From the NCBI GenBank assembly GCA_039707655.1, contig CM077666.1:286863166-286927165 (forward strand): DNA of 64,000 nucleotides, read 5' to 3'. This document shows positions 1 to 10,247 of the stretch, one piece after another. This DNA is from Elymus sibiricus. Its lineage: Eukaryota; Streptophyta; Magnoliopsida; Poales; Poaceae. The notes beneath the pieces are model-generated. The model was not told the DNA's origin and made no database searches. It saw only the letters and a list, made by a program, of their open reading frames with translations. Position 1 is the first letter of the stretch. Every line of letters begins with the position of its first letter. Made by a program: the position numbers and the translations under genes.

Positions 1-562
1 ACCTAGCACGTCACATAAAGATTTTGGTATATAGTAGAGACACTAGCACCTAGATCACACAAAGCATTACATTCATAATCTTTCATTTTCACTTTAATAG
101 TAGGTTCGCATTCATCATGCAATTTCCTAGGTATAGAAACTACCAATTCAATCTTTTCTTCATGGCTTTTATCATAGCTTCTACAATATGTTTAGTAAAA
201 GCTTTATTTTGTTCATAATCATTGGGTGAATTTATCATGGATTGCAACAAAGAAATACATTCAATCAAAGAACAATTATCATAATTAAAGTCCTTGTAAT
301 CCAAAGTAGTGGGCACATCACTATTTAAAGTTTTGACCTCTCCAAACCCACTTTTATCATACTTATCATTAAGATCATCACCCTCCAAGCAATTGCGACT
401 CCTTCTAGCTAAAGTTGACTCATCTCCAGTCCCTTTTTCATCAAGTTTTATATTGCTAAACAAAGTTTCAATGGGTGTCACACCAATCATTTTAATATCT
501 TCATCATGATTATGATAAAACCGGGTGGAATAGCTTTTTCTAGGAATTCTCGCTACTTTCAT
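1..562 (-). pseudogene. Gag-downstream / aspartic-protease-like ORF of element A (partial)
   Basis: A 141-codon frame runs from 562 to 140, and its homology continues to base 1 in shifted frames. It matches the second reading frame of the complete relative at 53014-53926, including the conserved blocks DEDIKMIGVTP, SGFGEV and NCSLIECISLLQSMINSP. Bases 1-110 correspond to the protease active-site stretch of the relative (CNALCDLGVSVSTIP), but an extra base near 33 ('tatatag') breaks the frame. In relatives this frame follows gag and carries the retropepsin-like domain that would process Gag. It is not functional here. The overlap with the gag frame at 540-562 differs in register from the relative's, so it looks like indel damage and not programmed frameshifting. 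Confidence 0.8.
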
Positions 563-1717
563 TAATGGAAACTTGGATAGATTTCATTGACTCATTAATA
601 TCATGCTTAGGTGGTAAAGTCTTAATTTTAAGAGTTTCCACATCATGAGCAATCCTATCCATGTTTCTAGCCATATCATCAACTTTATGTAGTTTTTCTT
701 CTACCATAGCATTAAAAATCTTTTGAGAACTAATAAATTCTTTAATATTGGTCTCACAATCAGTAGGTATCCTATTATTATTATTATTATTATTATATGA
801 ATAACCATAGGAATTACCATAATTATTAGAGGAGTTTCCGAGATATGGTCTAGGATTAAAATTCCCACTATAAGCATTGTTGTTGAAATTATTTCTAGAG
901 ACAAAATTCACATCAATAGCATCATTATTTTGCTCAATAAAAGTAGATAGTGGCACATCATTAGGATCAATTGGAGCACTTTTGCTAGTAAACATATTCA
1001 TAAGAGCATCCATCTTATCACTCAAAGTAGCAATTTCTTCGACATAGTTTACCTTCTTACCAGTTGGAGCTCGTTCGGTGTGCCATTGAGAATAATTTGT
1101 CATCATATTATCAAGAAGCTTTGTAGCCTCTCCAAATGTAATTCCCATAAAGGCACCACCTGCAGCAGAGTCTAGAAGATTTCTAGAAACAAACTTCAGT
1201 CCTGCATAAAAGTTTTGTATAATCATCCATAAACTTAAACCATGAGTGGGACAATTTCTTATCATTAATTTCATTCTCTCCCAAGATTGTGCAACATGTT
1301 CTTTCTCAAGTTGCTTAAAGTTCATAATTTGATTTCTAAGAGAATAGCGGGAGGAAAATACTTGGCGATAAAAGCATCCATAGACTTATCCCATGAATCA
1401 ATACTATTGCGAGGCAAGGATGAAAACCAAGTTTTAGCACGATCTCTTAGTGAAAACGGAAATAATTTCAACTTAATAATATCATTATCCACATCTTTTT
1501 CCTTTTGCATATCACATAATTCAACGAAAGTATTAAGATGGGATGCAGCATCTTCATTAGGATTTCCAGAAAATTGTTCTTTCATAACAAGATTTAGCAA
1601 AGCAGCATTAATATCATATGACTCCGCCCTAGTGGCGGGAGGAGCAATTGGAGTACTAATAAAATCATTATTATTAGTATTTGAAAAGTCACACAACTTG
1701 GTGTTTTCTTGAGACAT
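540..1717 (-). pseudogene. gag: gag relic of element A
   Basis: Two frames, 1717-1322 and 1325-540, together make a retrotransposon Gag. The first holds a Met start (MSQENTKLCDF) and the retrotrans_gag core: LNLVMKEQFSGNPNEDAASHLNTF, then LKLFPFSLRDRAKTWFSSLP. The second continues the capsid-like fold (FKQLEKEHVAQSWERMKLMIRNCPTHG) and a low-complexity Asn-rich C-terminal part. A frameshift near 1325-1340 separates them: bases around 1345 lack residues present in the sister copy at 54700. Gag would form the virus-like particle that packages element RNA. No zinc knuckle is seen. Start chosen by agreement with the sister element. Confidence 0.85.
773..796. repeat. (TTA)n microsatellite in gag
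   Basis: A trinucleotide run encoding poly-Asn on the minus strand. The homologous site in the sister gag (about 54150-54165) is shorter, so the tract has changed length since the copies separated. Confidence 0.9.
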
Positions 1718-1867
1718 AGTGATAAGGCAAGCAAACTAGCAAACAGAAATATTTTTGTGTTTTTCGATTATTAGAGAACTGGGGAAGATGAAAAAGATAG
1801 TCAAATAAAAAGTAGAGCAAGTAGATGATAGTTTGAGTGAAGGTACATGATAGGTTTTGATGATGTC

Positions 1868-1885
1868 TCCCCGGCAACGGCGCCA
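1868..1885 (-). other. Primer-binding site of element A (tRNA-Asp type)
   Basis: On the minus strand this reads TGGCGCCGTTGCCGGGGA, the complement of the 3' end of plant tRNA-Asp. It lies 11 bp inside the 5' LTR edge, which fixes element orientation. Confidence 0.9.
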
Positions 1886-2396
1886 GAAATTCTTTCTGCT
1901 ACTTGTGAGCTGCGTTGGGATTTTCCTCGAAGAGGAAGGGTGAAGCAGTACAGTAGAGATAAGTCTTTCCCTCAGTGAGAACCAAGGTTATAGAACCAAA
2001 AGGAGAATCACGCAAATCCTCGTGAATAGCACCCGCACACACACAAAAGCAAATACTTGCACCCAACGCGGGCAAGAGGGTTGTCAATCCCCTTGAACTC
2101 GTTACTTGCAAGGATTAAATCTTGTATAGGCAAAAGTATAAATTGCAAAATAAAAGAAAAGTAAATAAATTGCAGCAAGGTATTTTTAGGTTTTAAAATA
2201 TGTTTAAAGTAGACCCGGGGGCCATAGTATGCAATAGAGGCTTCTCTCTTGAACACATAGGATACGGTGGGTAAACAAATTAATGTTGGGCAATTGATAG
2301 AAAAGCGCATAGTTATGACGTTATTTATGGCAATGTTCATGTATATAGGCATCACATCCATGACAAGTAGACTGACTCCTGACAGCATCTACTACT

Positions 2397-5300
2397 TGTG
2401 ACACCCTGGTTTTGGCAACCTTTTCTTTTCAAAAAAATTCTGGTTTTATTTGCAAAATGGTTGGTTTTGGACTCAAATCATTTGACTTTGTACTTCAGGA
2501 TTCCTTGGATTTCCTCTTAAGTGATCCAACACCCTCATCGTCTTGCCAACATCTTGCCTCATACCCTCTGATCCAAAACCCTAATTTCCATTCTCTCAAA
2601 CTAATTCAATTATCCCTTTGGTTATTCTCATTATCAATAAGGGTTGTGAAGCAACCCATTGATCTGTTGCTCAGAAAAATCCCAAATTAATCCCACATCT
2701 CCTTGAGATCATCTACTCCCACAATCGCCAAAAATATTTCATTGTCCAGTACAAAATTTTGTCCAGAATATTCATTTTTCCCTCTGGACAGAAATGACCC
2801 TTTGTGAAGCAACATATATTTCTAGGCCTCAGAAAATTCTCAAATAATTCCCTGAGGTACTAGGAGTCATATCTTGCCACAATATCCAAAAACATCTCCT
2901 TGTCCAGTATAAATTTCCAGCAAAAATATTCTGCCAAGCTTCTGCTCATTTCAGTCCTTTGTGAAGGAAGTGTTATCTAGATATGTCCATGTGCTCTGAA
3001 ATTTTTATGGCATCTTCTATCCACAAAATAACCTCCTGAAACCAAATTTCAGTTCCAGGAGCCAAACCATGTGAGTGCAACAACTTCATCAAGTTTCTGG
3101 ACCAGCAAAGTGGTTTACACATGAACCATGTTGAAAACTTGATGAAAGTTTCTCAAATTTTGCCAGCATGTAGTCCTTCCAATATAGATCACACCAGACA
3201 TTTCCATTGGCTCCATCCACAACTCATCTATGCTCTGGATCCCTCCCAAGTTACTGTCCAGGAACTGTTCTGAAGCTACACTTCATCTAAAAGTGCATCT
3301 AGTCGATCCAGTGGCATGGAGGGGCTATATGACCAAGGGTCGAGGCTACGGACATGGTGCGCCAGGCGTGCGTGGCCTCCAGGTGCCAGCACCTGTGGTG
3401 AGCACGGCACTGGCATGCCTGTGCCCGCGCTCTGCGCGCCGACCGCGTCGGACACGACTAATCTAGCCGCCCCGCGTTGCCGTACCGTGTCTCCGTGCGC
3501 TGACTACCTCTCCGCCATCCACGTACCCCGCCCAGGTTCTTCCCCTCGCCAAAATCGTTTCCGCCGGCCGCCCCCGCACGCGACCACTGTGGCGCCCATG
3601 CTGTCACTGTGGCCTCGCTGGCCGTCTTCTTCCCCGCGTGCCGCCACTGCGCGCATTAACTCCCCCTGGTCTCCTCCATCACGTCGCCCGTGCCGCGCCA
3701 GCCAGCTAGCCGTCCTCGCTCCGGCGATGTGGCCGTGGCGCCGCCTGACTCCAGAAGCTCCCCCGCCTATAAAAGGCCCTGCCCGGCTCGCTCCACACCT
3801 CACCGCACTCACTCCACCTTCAATCGACCCCCAGTGCACCGAGCCAAGGCCGAGAGGCCCTCTGGCCTCGTAGCTCGCCGGACTTCTGCCGCCAAGCAAG
3901 CTCCGCCACTCCCCATGCTACACTCCACCCCAGCCCTGCCCGACTGCATACACAAGCTCAGTGCACTACCACGACCTTCCCTGACCCCTTGCCTAGACAA
4001 AACTCTGCCGGAGTCGCCGTCTCCGGCGACACCCGAGAACAGCCGCCGCCGGAGAGGAAGGGGGCGACACCGTTAGGCCGTCCCCGGAGACACTGCGGGT
4101 ACGAGGAGGACCGCCGTCATGCGCTCGTTCCATCCCTGCAGTCTCCCGAGCTCGCCGCCGTTGCTATCACCGGTGATCGCCATCGGTGAGCCGCCCGTCT
4201 CTGTTCCTCTCTCCCTCTTTCTGTTTAAATCCAGCCGACCCCACCTGTCAGTGACTCCGCCGCACGCCGAAGCGGTATGTAAGTGGAGGCGCCCTCGCGT
4301 TTTACGCCCTCGACGTGGCCCTCCCAGAGATTTTCTAATTTCTGTTTAAATTCAACTTTGACCAGTAACTTTGACCGCCCATTACTATTTATCCACAAGT
4401 CCAAATCAATTGATTCTTTTTTGCATTGGCTTTGTCTTGAGCCCCTCCATTTTCTGGCAAATTTTGGTATTTTTCTCACATGTACAGAATTTCTGGTTAA
4501 CAGAAATGTATTATGTGACATTTTCTTTTGTTATTTAAAAATATTTTTCAGAGGGAAATCACTTTGGATTTGAAGACCAGGAGTTTGCTGATACTCCACT
4601 TGAGCAAGGCAAGCCACATCATCCATTGCATAAGGCATAGCAATAGTATTGGCTTAATATTGAATTATTTTGCATTTAATTCCATTTAAAAATGCCATAG
4701 TTCATATTGGTTAAGTAATGCTTGAATCTTGCCATACTAGTTCATCTACTCAATGTAGCTAAGATGACCAGTAACTTTACATGCTAAATTCACTTTAATG
4801 GTTGATCAAGTGCCACCGACCCAGACTTATCCGTGCAGCCATATCTGCCGGTATGGGACAACCTTGACTTGGTCTGACCGCATGCTCTTTTACCGGTACC
4901 ACCAAAGAGGGGAGGTTATGCGTGCGTGTTGCCCTGATCAGGTAGGCGACGATAACCTTGTGAGCCCAAGTTGAGTTAATTGCCGGCGTCCCCGTTTGGG
5001 ATAGTTTAGTTGGCCACGACGGTGGCAGGTGTCAGGAGTGACACGGGGGCCACCTAGGGCACGACTCGGACGGGGAATGATTGTCGGTGGTACGATAGAG
5101 GAGTTACGGGTTAGACAAATTTCGTTGGACGAATGTCCATGGTGTGGGTAAAGTGCACAACCTCTGCAGAGTGTAAGAATCTATTCGAATAGTCGTGTCC
5201 ACGATATTGGACACAGTCCGCACTAGGTCACATTGTGTGGTCAACCGCAACCGTAATAATAATAATGATGGAAGAACTCGTCTCATGCTCGGAAGTGACC

Positions 5301-5821
5301 AATGGGTCACGTATGTTCCGGGGGTCACGTGTGAAACCGGAAGAGAGTAAGTGGCAACCGTAAGTGAGCATCTTAAAGTAATGACTTAATCATTGCCATG
5401 CTGTTGTTTGCTGCACTGTTTTGGTTGATGTGAGCTTGCGAGTACATTCCAAGTACTCACCTGGCGTATCATGCCTGTTGCAGGAGAAGCCGGTGACGGA
5501 GATCCGAAGGTTCGTGTTACGCTAACTAGGCCGTGTCCCAGCAGTGTCCCTGTGGGATGGAGTTTCCCGCACGATGTTCCGCTATGCTGTAGAGTTTTAC
5601 CCTAGTACTGAGGCCCTTGATGTTTCATAAATAATGTAGATACTGTCATAGCACGAGTAGTGCTCCTGGCCTCATCTACCTATGTAATATCCAAGCTTGT
5701 ACTTGTGCTATATCAATAAAGATCAGTTCTGTTCTGTTCCAAGTTGTTGTGTGTTTCCAGAAGACATGATCTCTGGGTTGGGAACACAAGGTAAACCGGT
5801 CCTCTGAGCCGGGGTGCCACA
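2397..5821 (+). mobile_element. 3.4 kb solo LTR I (TGTGACACCC...GTGCCACA)
   Basis: A 3425-bp segment with LTR-type ends (TGTGACACCC at left, GGGGTGCCACA at right) flanked by a perfect 5-bp target duplication CTACT (2392-2396 and 5822-5826). The uninserted sequence is seen in the sister LTR near 49050. There is no internal region, primer site or second LTR, so it is a solo LTR of a long-LTR, probably Gypsy, family. It has a GC-rich promoter-like block at 3300-4300 with a TATA box, and an AT-rich 3' part with AATAAA-like signals near 5715. The short frames inside the GC-rich block (for example 3316-3873) look like composition artefacts. Confidence 0.85.
3768..3774 (+). promoter_or_regulatory. 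TATA box of solo LTR I
   Basis: TATAAAA lies in the context CCCCGCCTATAAAAGGCCC, followed by a C-rich, purine-poor leader typical of plant retrotransposon transcription starts. It orients the LTR on the plus strand. Activity is inferred only. Confidence 0.55.
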
Positions 5822-6887
5822 CTACTATTACTCCACCAATCGACCGCTATCCAGTCTGCATCTATGGTATTAAGTTCATGACAAACAGAGTAACGCTTTA
5901 AGCAAGATGACATGATGTAGACAAAGTAAACTCAATCAATATGAATAGACCCCATCGTTTTATCCTTAATGGCAACAATACAAATACGTGTCTCGTCCCC
6001 TACTTTGTCACTGGGATATAGAGCACCGCAAGATTGAACCCATTACAAAGCACCTCTCCTGCTGAAGATAAATCAATCTAGTTGGCCACAACAAACGGAT
6101 AGATCAGAGAGAAATACAAAGCTATAAAAATCATGGATAATAAAGTTCAGAAAAGACTCAGTTACTTTCAATAAATAATCTGATCATAAACCCACAATTT
6201 ATCGGATCCCAACAAACACACCGCAAAAGAAGATTACATCGGATAGAACTCCAAAGAGAACGAGGAGAACATTGTATTGAAGATCAAAGAGAGAGAAGAA
6301 GCCATCTAGCTACTAAGCTATGGACCCGTACGTCTGTGGTGAACTACTCACACATCATCGGAAGGGCAACAAGGTTGATGTAGAAGCCCTCCGTGATCGA
6401 TTCCGCCTCCGGCAGATTACCAGAAAAGGCCTCTAGATGGGATCGGGGAAGAACAGAAGCTTGCAGTGGCAGAAAAGTTATATTGTCTGACTCTCTGTTG
6501 GTTTGGGAATATATGTGAATTTATAGGCTTGGAATTAGGTCAAACGGAGCTGTGTGGGGCCCACAAGCTCAGGGGGCGTGCCTACCCCCCTAGGGCGTGC
6601 CCCTTGAGCTTCTGGCTCTCTCGTATCTCGTTTGGTCTCCTCCCGAAGCTTCTAGGGTCCCTTCTGGTCCAGAAAAAATTAATCTAAAGTTTTTTTTTCC
6701 GTTTGGACTTTATTTGATATTGATTTTCTGAAAAGCCAAAAACAAGCAAAAAAGAGGAACTGGCACTGGGCACTGGGTTAATAGGTTAGTTCCAAAAAAT
6801 GATATAAAATAGCATATAAAGCATCCAAGATTGATAATATAACAGCATGAAACAATCAAAAAGTATAGGTATGTTGGAGACGTATCA

Positions 6888-8211
6888 ATATTTTGGAGAT
6901 GTATCACACCACTACCACACCCTCGTGCTGGCCTAGATCAAATCTACCTCTCCCCCTCGCTTGTTGGATCAAGGAGGAGACATCGCCGTTGAAAGATCGT
7001 GGATGTCGCCTAGAAGGGGGGGGTGAATAGGCGCTTTAAAATAATTATTGTTTTAGGCTTGAACAAATGCAGAATAAAACTAGCGTTTAATTTGACAAGC
7101 AAAAAACCTAAATATACTGGGCTCAACTATGTGCACCAAAAAACCTAAATATACTGGGCTCAACTATGTGCACCAACAACTTATGCTAAGCAAGATAAAC
7201 AACTATGTGATAGCAAGATATATAACATGAATCACTATGGCTATTACAAAGTAAGTGCATAAGTAAAGGGCTCGGGTAAGAGATGACCGAGGCACGCGGA
7301 GACGACGATGTATCCCGAAGTTCACACCCTTGCGGATGCCATGATTCCACTAAGGGACCCTTGAGGGCGGTCACCGAACCCGTACAATTGGCGACCCTTG
7401 GGGGTGGTCACCGAACCCGTACAATTAGCAACCCTTGGGAGCGGTCACCGGAACCCGTAAAAATTGCTCGGGGCAATCTCCACAACTTAATTGGAGACCC
7501 CTAAGCTTGCCCGGAGCTTTACACCACAATGATTGAGGTCCGCGACACAACCAGTCATCTAGGGTGCCCAAGCAACAAAGAGGCACAAGCTCTAGGGTGC
7601 CCAAACACCCAAGAGTAATAAGACTCTCAACTTTCACTTCCACGTACCACCGTGGAGAACTCAAACTGATGCAACTAATGCAATGACAAGAGCACACGAA
7701 GTGCTCAAGTCCCTCACCGTCAAATCCCACCAAAGCAACAAAAGCCATGGAGAAATATGAGAGGAAGAACAGGGAGAACACAAAAGAACTCCAAGATCTA
7801 GATCCAAAGGGTTCCCCTCACATAGAGGAGAGATGGATTGGTGGAAACATAGATCTAGATCTCCTCTCTCTTTTCCCTTAAAAAGGAGCAAGAATCATTG
7901 GAGGGATTGAGAGATAGCAAGCTCAAGGAGGGTCAACAATGGATGGGAAACATGAGCTCAAGAGATAGGAACCATTGGGGAAGAAGCCCCCCTTTTATAG
8001 TGGGGAAGAAAGTCCAACCGTTATGCACTTGATGTGCCTTAAGCGGTACTACTGCACGGAGGAGCAGTACTACCTCTAAATATTGAGGGGGCAACAGAAG
8101 GCTAAACACAAGCAGAACTAGCCACGGTACAAACTCGGAGGAGCGGTACTACCTCTAAATATTGAGGGGGCAACAGAAGGCTAAAAACAAACGGAACTAG
8201 CTGATACATTT
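6888..8211 (-). mobile_element. Unassigned LTR-like fragment H
   Basis: This 1.3 kb lies between the right edge of element A and the left edge of the tandem element. It holds a common Triticeae repeat stretch (GGATGTCGCCTAGAAGGGGG near 7000) and no protein domain. On the minus strand a TATA-like CTATAAAAGGGGGG sits near 7990-8004, followed leftward by a leader-like region, so it may be the promoter half of a minus-strand LTR. Internal duplications are obvious: a 42-bp direct repeat at about 7088-7172, three copies of a GGTCACCG-AACCCGTA unit at 7368-7460, and a 77-bp direct repeat at about 8065-8205. Both of its original ends are lost. Confidence 0.5.
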
Positions 8212-8537
8212 CCAACGTATCTATAATTTATGAAGTATTCATGCCATGTTTACAACAATTCTATATGGTTTTGGTGCACTTTTATATGATTTGAATGGAA
8301 CTAACCCGGACTGACACTATTTTCAGCAGAACTACCGTGGTGTTGTTTTTTGTGTAGAAATAAAAGTTCTCAGATTGGGCTGAAAATTTACGGCAATTTT
8401 TATGGACCAAAAGAGACCCCCGAAGCTTCGAGGAAGGACCAGACGACTCACGAGGAAGCGACAAGCCTAGGGGCGCGCCCCCTGAGCTTGTCGTTCCCTC
8501 GTGGGCCCCCTGGCGTGATTCCAATGCTGAAAAATCC

Positions 8538-8543
8538 TATATA
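8538..8543 (+). promoter_or_regulatory. TATA box of LTR1
   Basis: TATATA in the context AAATCCTATATATTGGG, conserved in LTR2 (near 30510, TATATACT) and LTR3 (near 63840). It is followed by a GC-rich leader. Promoter function is inferred from position and conservation. Confidence 0.55.
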
Positions 8544-8753
8544 TTGGGAAACCCCCACAATTTAACCTAGAACTCCTACGCCGCCGCCGCAAGCCTCTAT
8601 TCCGAAGCGATCTCATCCGGAGCCCTTTCCGGCACCCTGCCAGAGGGGAAAATCATCACCGGAGGCCATCTTCATCATCCCGGCGGTCTCCATGGCGAGG
8701 AGGGAGTAGTTCACCCTTGGGGCTGAGGGTATGTGCAAGTAGCTATGTGTTTG

Positions 8754-8755
<2 letters not shown>

Positions 8756-8786
<31 letters not shown>
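8756..8786. repeat. (CT)n microsatellite in LTR1
   Basis: About 15 CT units downstream of the predicted start site. The corresponding tract in LTR2 (30735-30750) is about half as long, which shows slippage since duplication. Confidence 0.9.
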
Positions 8787-8789
<3 letters not shown>

Positions 8790-9855
8790 TTCTTCATTTG
8801 GCACGATCTTGATGTACTGCGAGCTTTGTTAATATAGTTGGATCATATGGAGTTCTTCCCTCTCTATCTTGTTGTGATGAATTGAGTCTTTCCCTTTGAG
8901 GTTTCATTGTTATCGGATTGAATATTTTGAATTTGAGAACACTTGATGTATGTCTTGCATGTGAATACCCGCGGTGACAATGGGGTATTCTATTGAGTGA
9001 CTTGATATATGTTTTGGTAATCAACTTGCGGATTCCCGAGGTGACATTGGTGTAATCTAGGCATAGGGGTTGATACAGGTTTTCTTCCTACTTTCTCCGG
9101 TAGAAACGTTGGGGTACTCTTTCAGGTTCTTTGTGTTGGATTGAATATTATGAATCTGAAATTGCTTGATGCATATCGAATAATTGACTCACGGATACTT
9201 GTGGTGACATTGGAGTATCTAGGTGACATTAGAGTTGACTGATGTGTATCATATGGTGTTATTTTAGTACGAACTCAAGGGATGTTTGTGACACTTATAG
9301 GGATGGCTCAATAGATTGACCGGAAAGGATAATTTTGAGGTGGTTTTGCTACCTACAATGATTTATTGTTATGTTCTACGTTTGCTAGGAACTTTGGACT
9401 GATTCTTTGTTGCACGTTGAGGGATTGTTATATGATTCAATTATGTTAGCACTGTTGAGAGATTGCACTAGTGAAAGTATGAACCCTAGGCCTTGTTACT
9501 AAGCATTGCAATACCATTTGTGCTCACTTTTGTTACTAGCTAGTTTTTATTATTTCAGATTACAAAAACCTATATCTACTATCCATACTACACTTGTATC
9601 ACCATCTCTTCGCCGAATTAGTGCACCTATACAATTTACCATTGTATTGGGTGTGTTGGGGACACAAGAGATTTCTTGTATTTGATTGCAGGGTTGTTTG
9701 AGAGAGACCATATTCATCCTAGACCTCCCACAGGTTGATAAACCTTAGGTCATCCACTTGAGGGAAATTTGCTACTGTCCTACAAAACTCTATGCTTGGA
9801 GGCCCAACGGAGTCTACAAGAATAAAAGTTACATAGTAGACATCAAGCTCTTTTC

Positions 9856-9873
9856 TGGCGCAGTTGCCGGGGA
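9856..9873 (+). other. Primer-binding site, copy 1 of tandem element
   Basis: TGGCGCAGTTGCCGGGGA matches the tRNA-Asp complement with one mismatch (A for C at position 7). It sits directly inside LTR1. Confidence 0.85.
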
Positions 9874-9878
9874 GGTGA

Positions 9879-10247
9879 GTGCTTGAAGGTATATATTTAG
9901 ATCTTGCAATTGAATCTTTTAGTTTGTTGTTTTTCACTAGTTTGGTTTATAAAAGAAAATTACAAAAAAAGTTGGAATTAAGGTTACCTCAAATGCTTCA
10001 TCTTTATGAAGTGTTCCTTGAAAATGATGGATCGGAAAATTGTGCTAACGTGTTAGAAGAAGAATTCAAAAAAATGCTTGGCATAAAATCCTTGACTGAT
10101 AAGCATGATTGCAATGTTATTAGTATGCCTTCTTTGAATATCCATGATGCTAATGACATGCAAAGCCATAAGCTTAGGGATGCTATGTTTGATGAATATG
10201 ATCTTTTTAGCCCCCCTACTTTTGATGAGCAAATTTATTATGATGAA
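9879..10247 (+). pseudogene. Uncharacterised ORF of tandem element, copy 1, part 1
   Basis: Starts MLEGIYLDLAIESF and runs to ...FDEQIYYDE, where a truncated solo LTR interrupts it. The frame resumes at 13911 and again after the CACTA at 21061. It matches copy 2 (45520) residue by residue apart from scattered changes: about 19 base differences over the first 400 bp of the internal region. I recognise no Gag, protease or polymerase motif. The product is acidic and rich in Asp, Tyr and Ile. The Met start is the first in frame after the primer site and is shared by both copies. Function unknown. Confidence 0.65.

Larger units (their letters stand above)
1..6887 (-). mobile_element. Gypsy LTR retrotransposon A (5' part, cut by window start)
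   Basis: This is the 5' half of a minus-strand Gypsy-type element; its 3' half lies left of the window. Reading leftward the order is 5' LTR (1897-6887, interrupted by a solo LTR at 2397-5821), primer-binding site (1868-1885), gag relic and a protease-like reading frame running off at base 1. The closely similar complete element at 48559-56741 supplies the template. The LTR in its own sense starts TGATACGTCTCC and ends GTAGCA. The combination suggests the Triticeae Sabrina/WHAM/Sumana group, but the family name is a recollection that I could not check. No reverse transcriptase or integrase is visible in the part present. Confidence 0.9.
1897..6887 (-). repeat. 5' LTR of element A (split by solo LTR)
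   Basis: On the plus strand it runs from TGCTACTTG to GGAGACGTATCA. Without the nested insertion and one target-site copy it is about 1.56 kb, comparable with the 1.55 kb 3' LTR at 48559-50110. Its two halves, 1897-2396 and 5827-6887, align collinearly with that LTR. The outer target duplication cannot be read because the partner end lies outside the window. Confidence 0.9.
8212..9845 (+). repeat. LTR1 of the tandem element
   Basis: 1634 bp from TGATACATTTCC to GTAGACATCA, with a TATATA box at 8538-8543 and a plus-strand leader. The primer-binding site begins 11 bp downstream. LTR2 has the same length (about 1635 bp) once the nested Gypsy is removed. Confidence 0.9.

Noticed and set aside
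540..562. Programmed frameshift between gag and protease ORF in A and B
   Set aside because: The shift is in opposite directions in A and B relative to gag, and both sites have other local indels, so random decay fits better.
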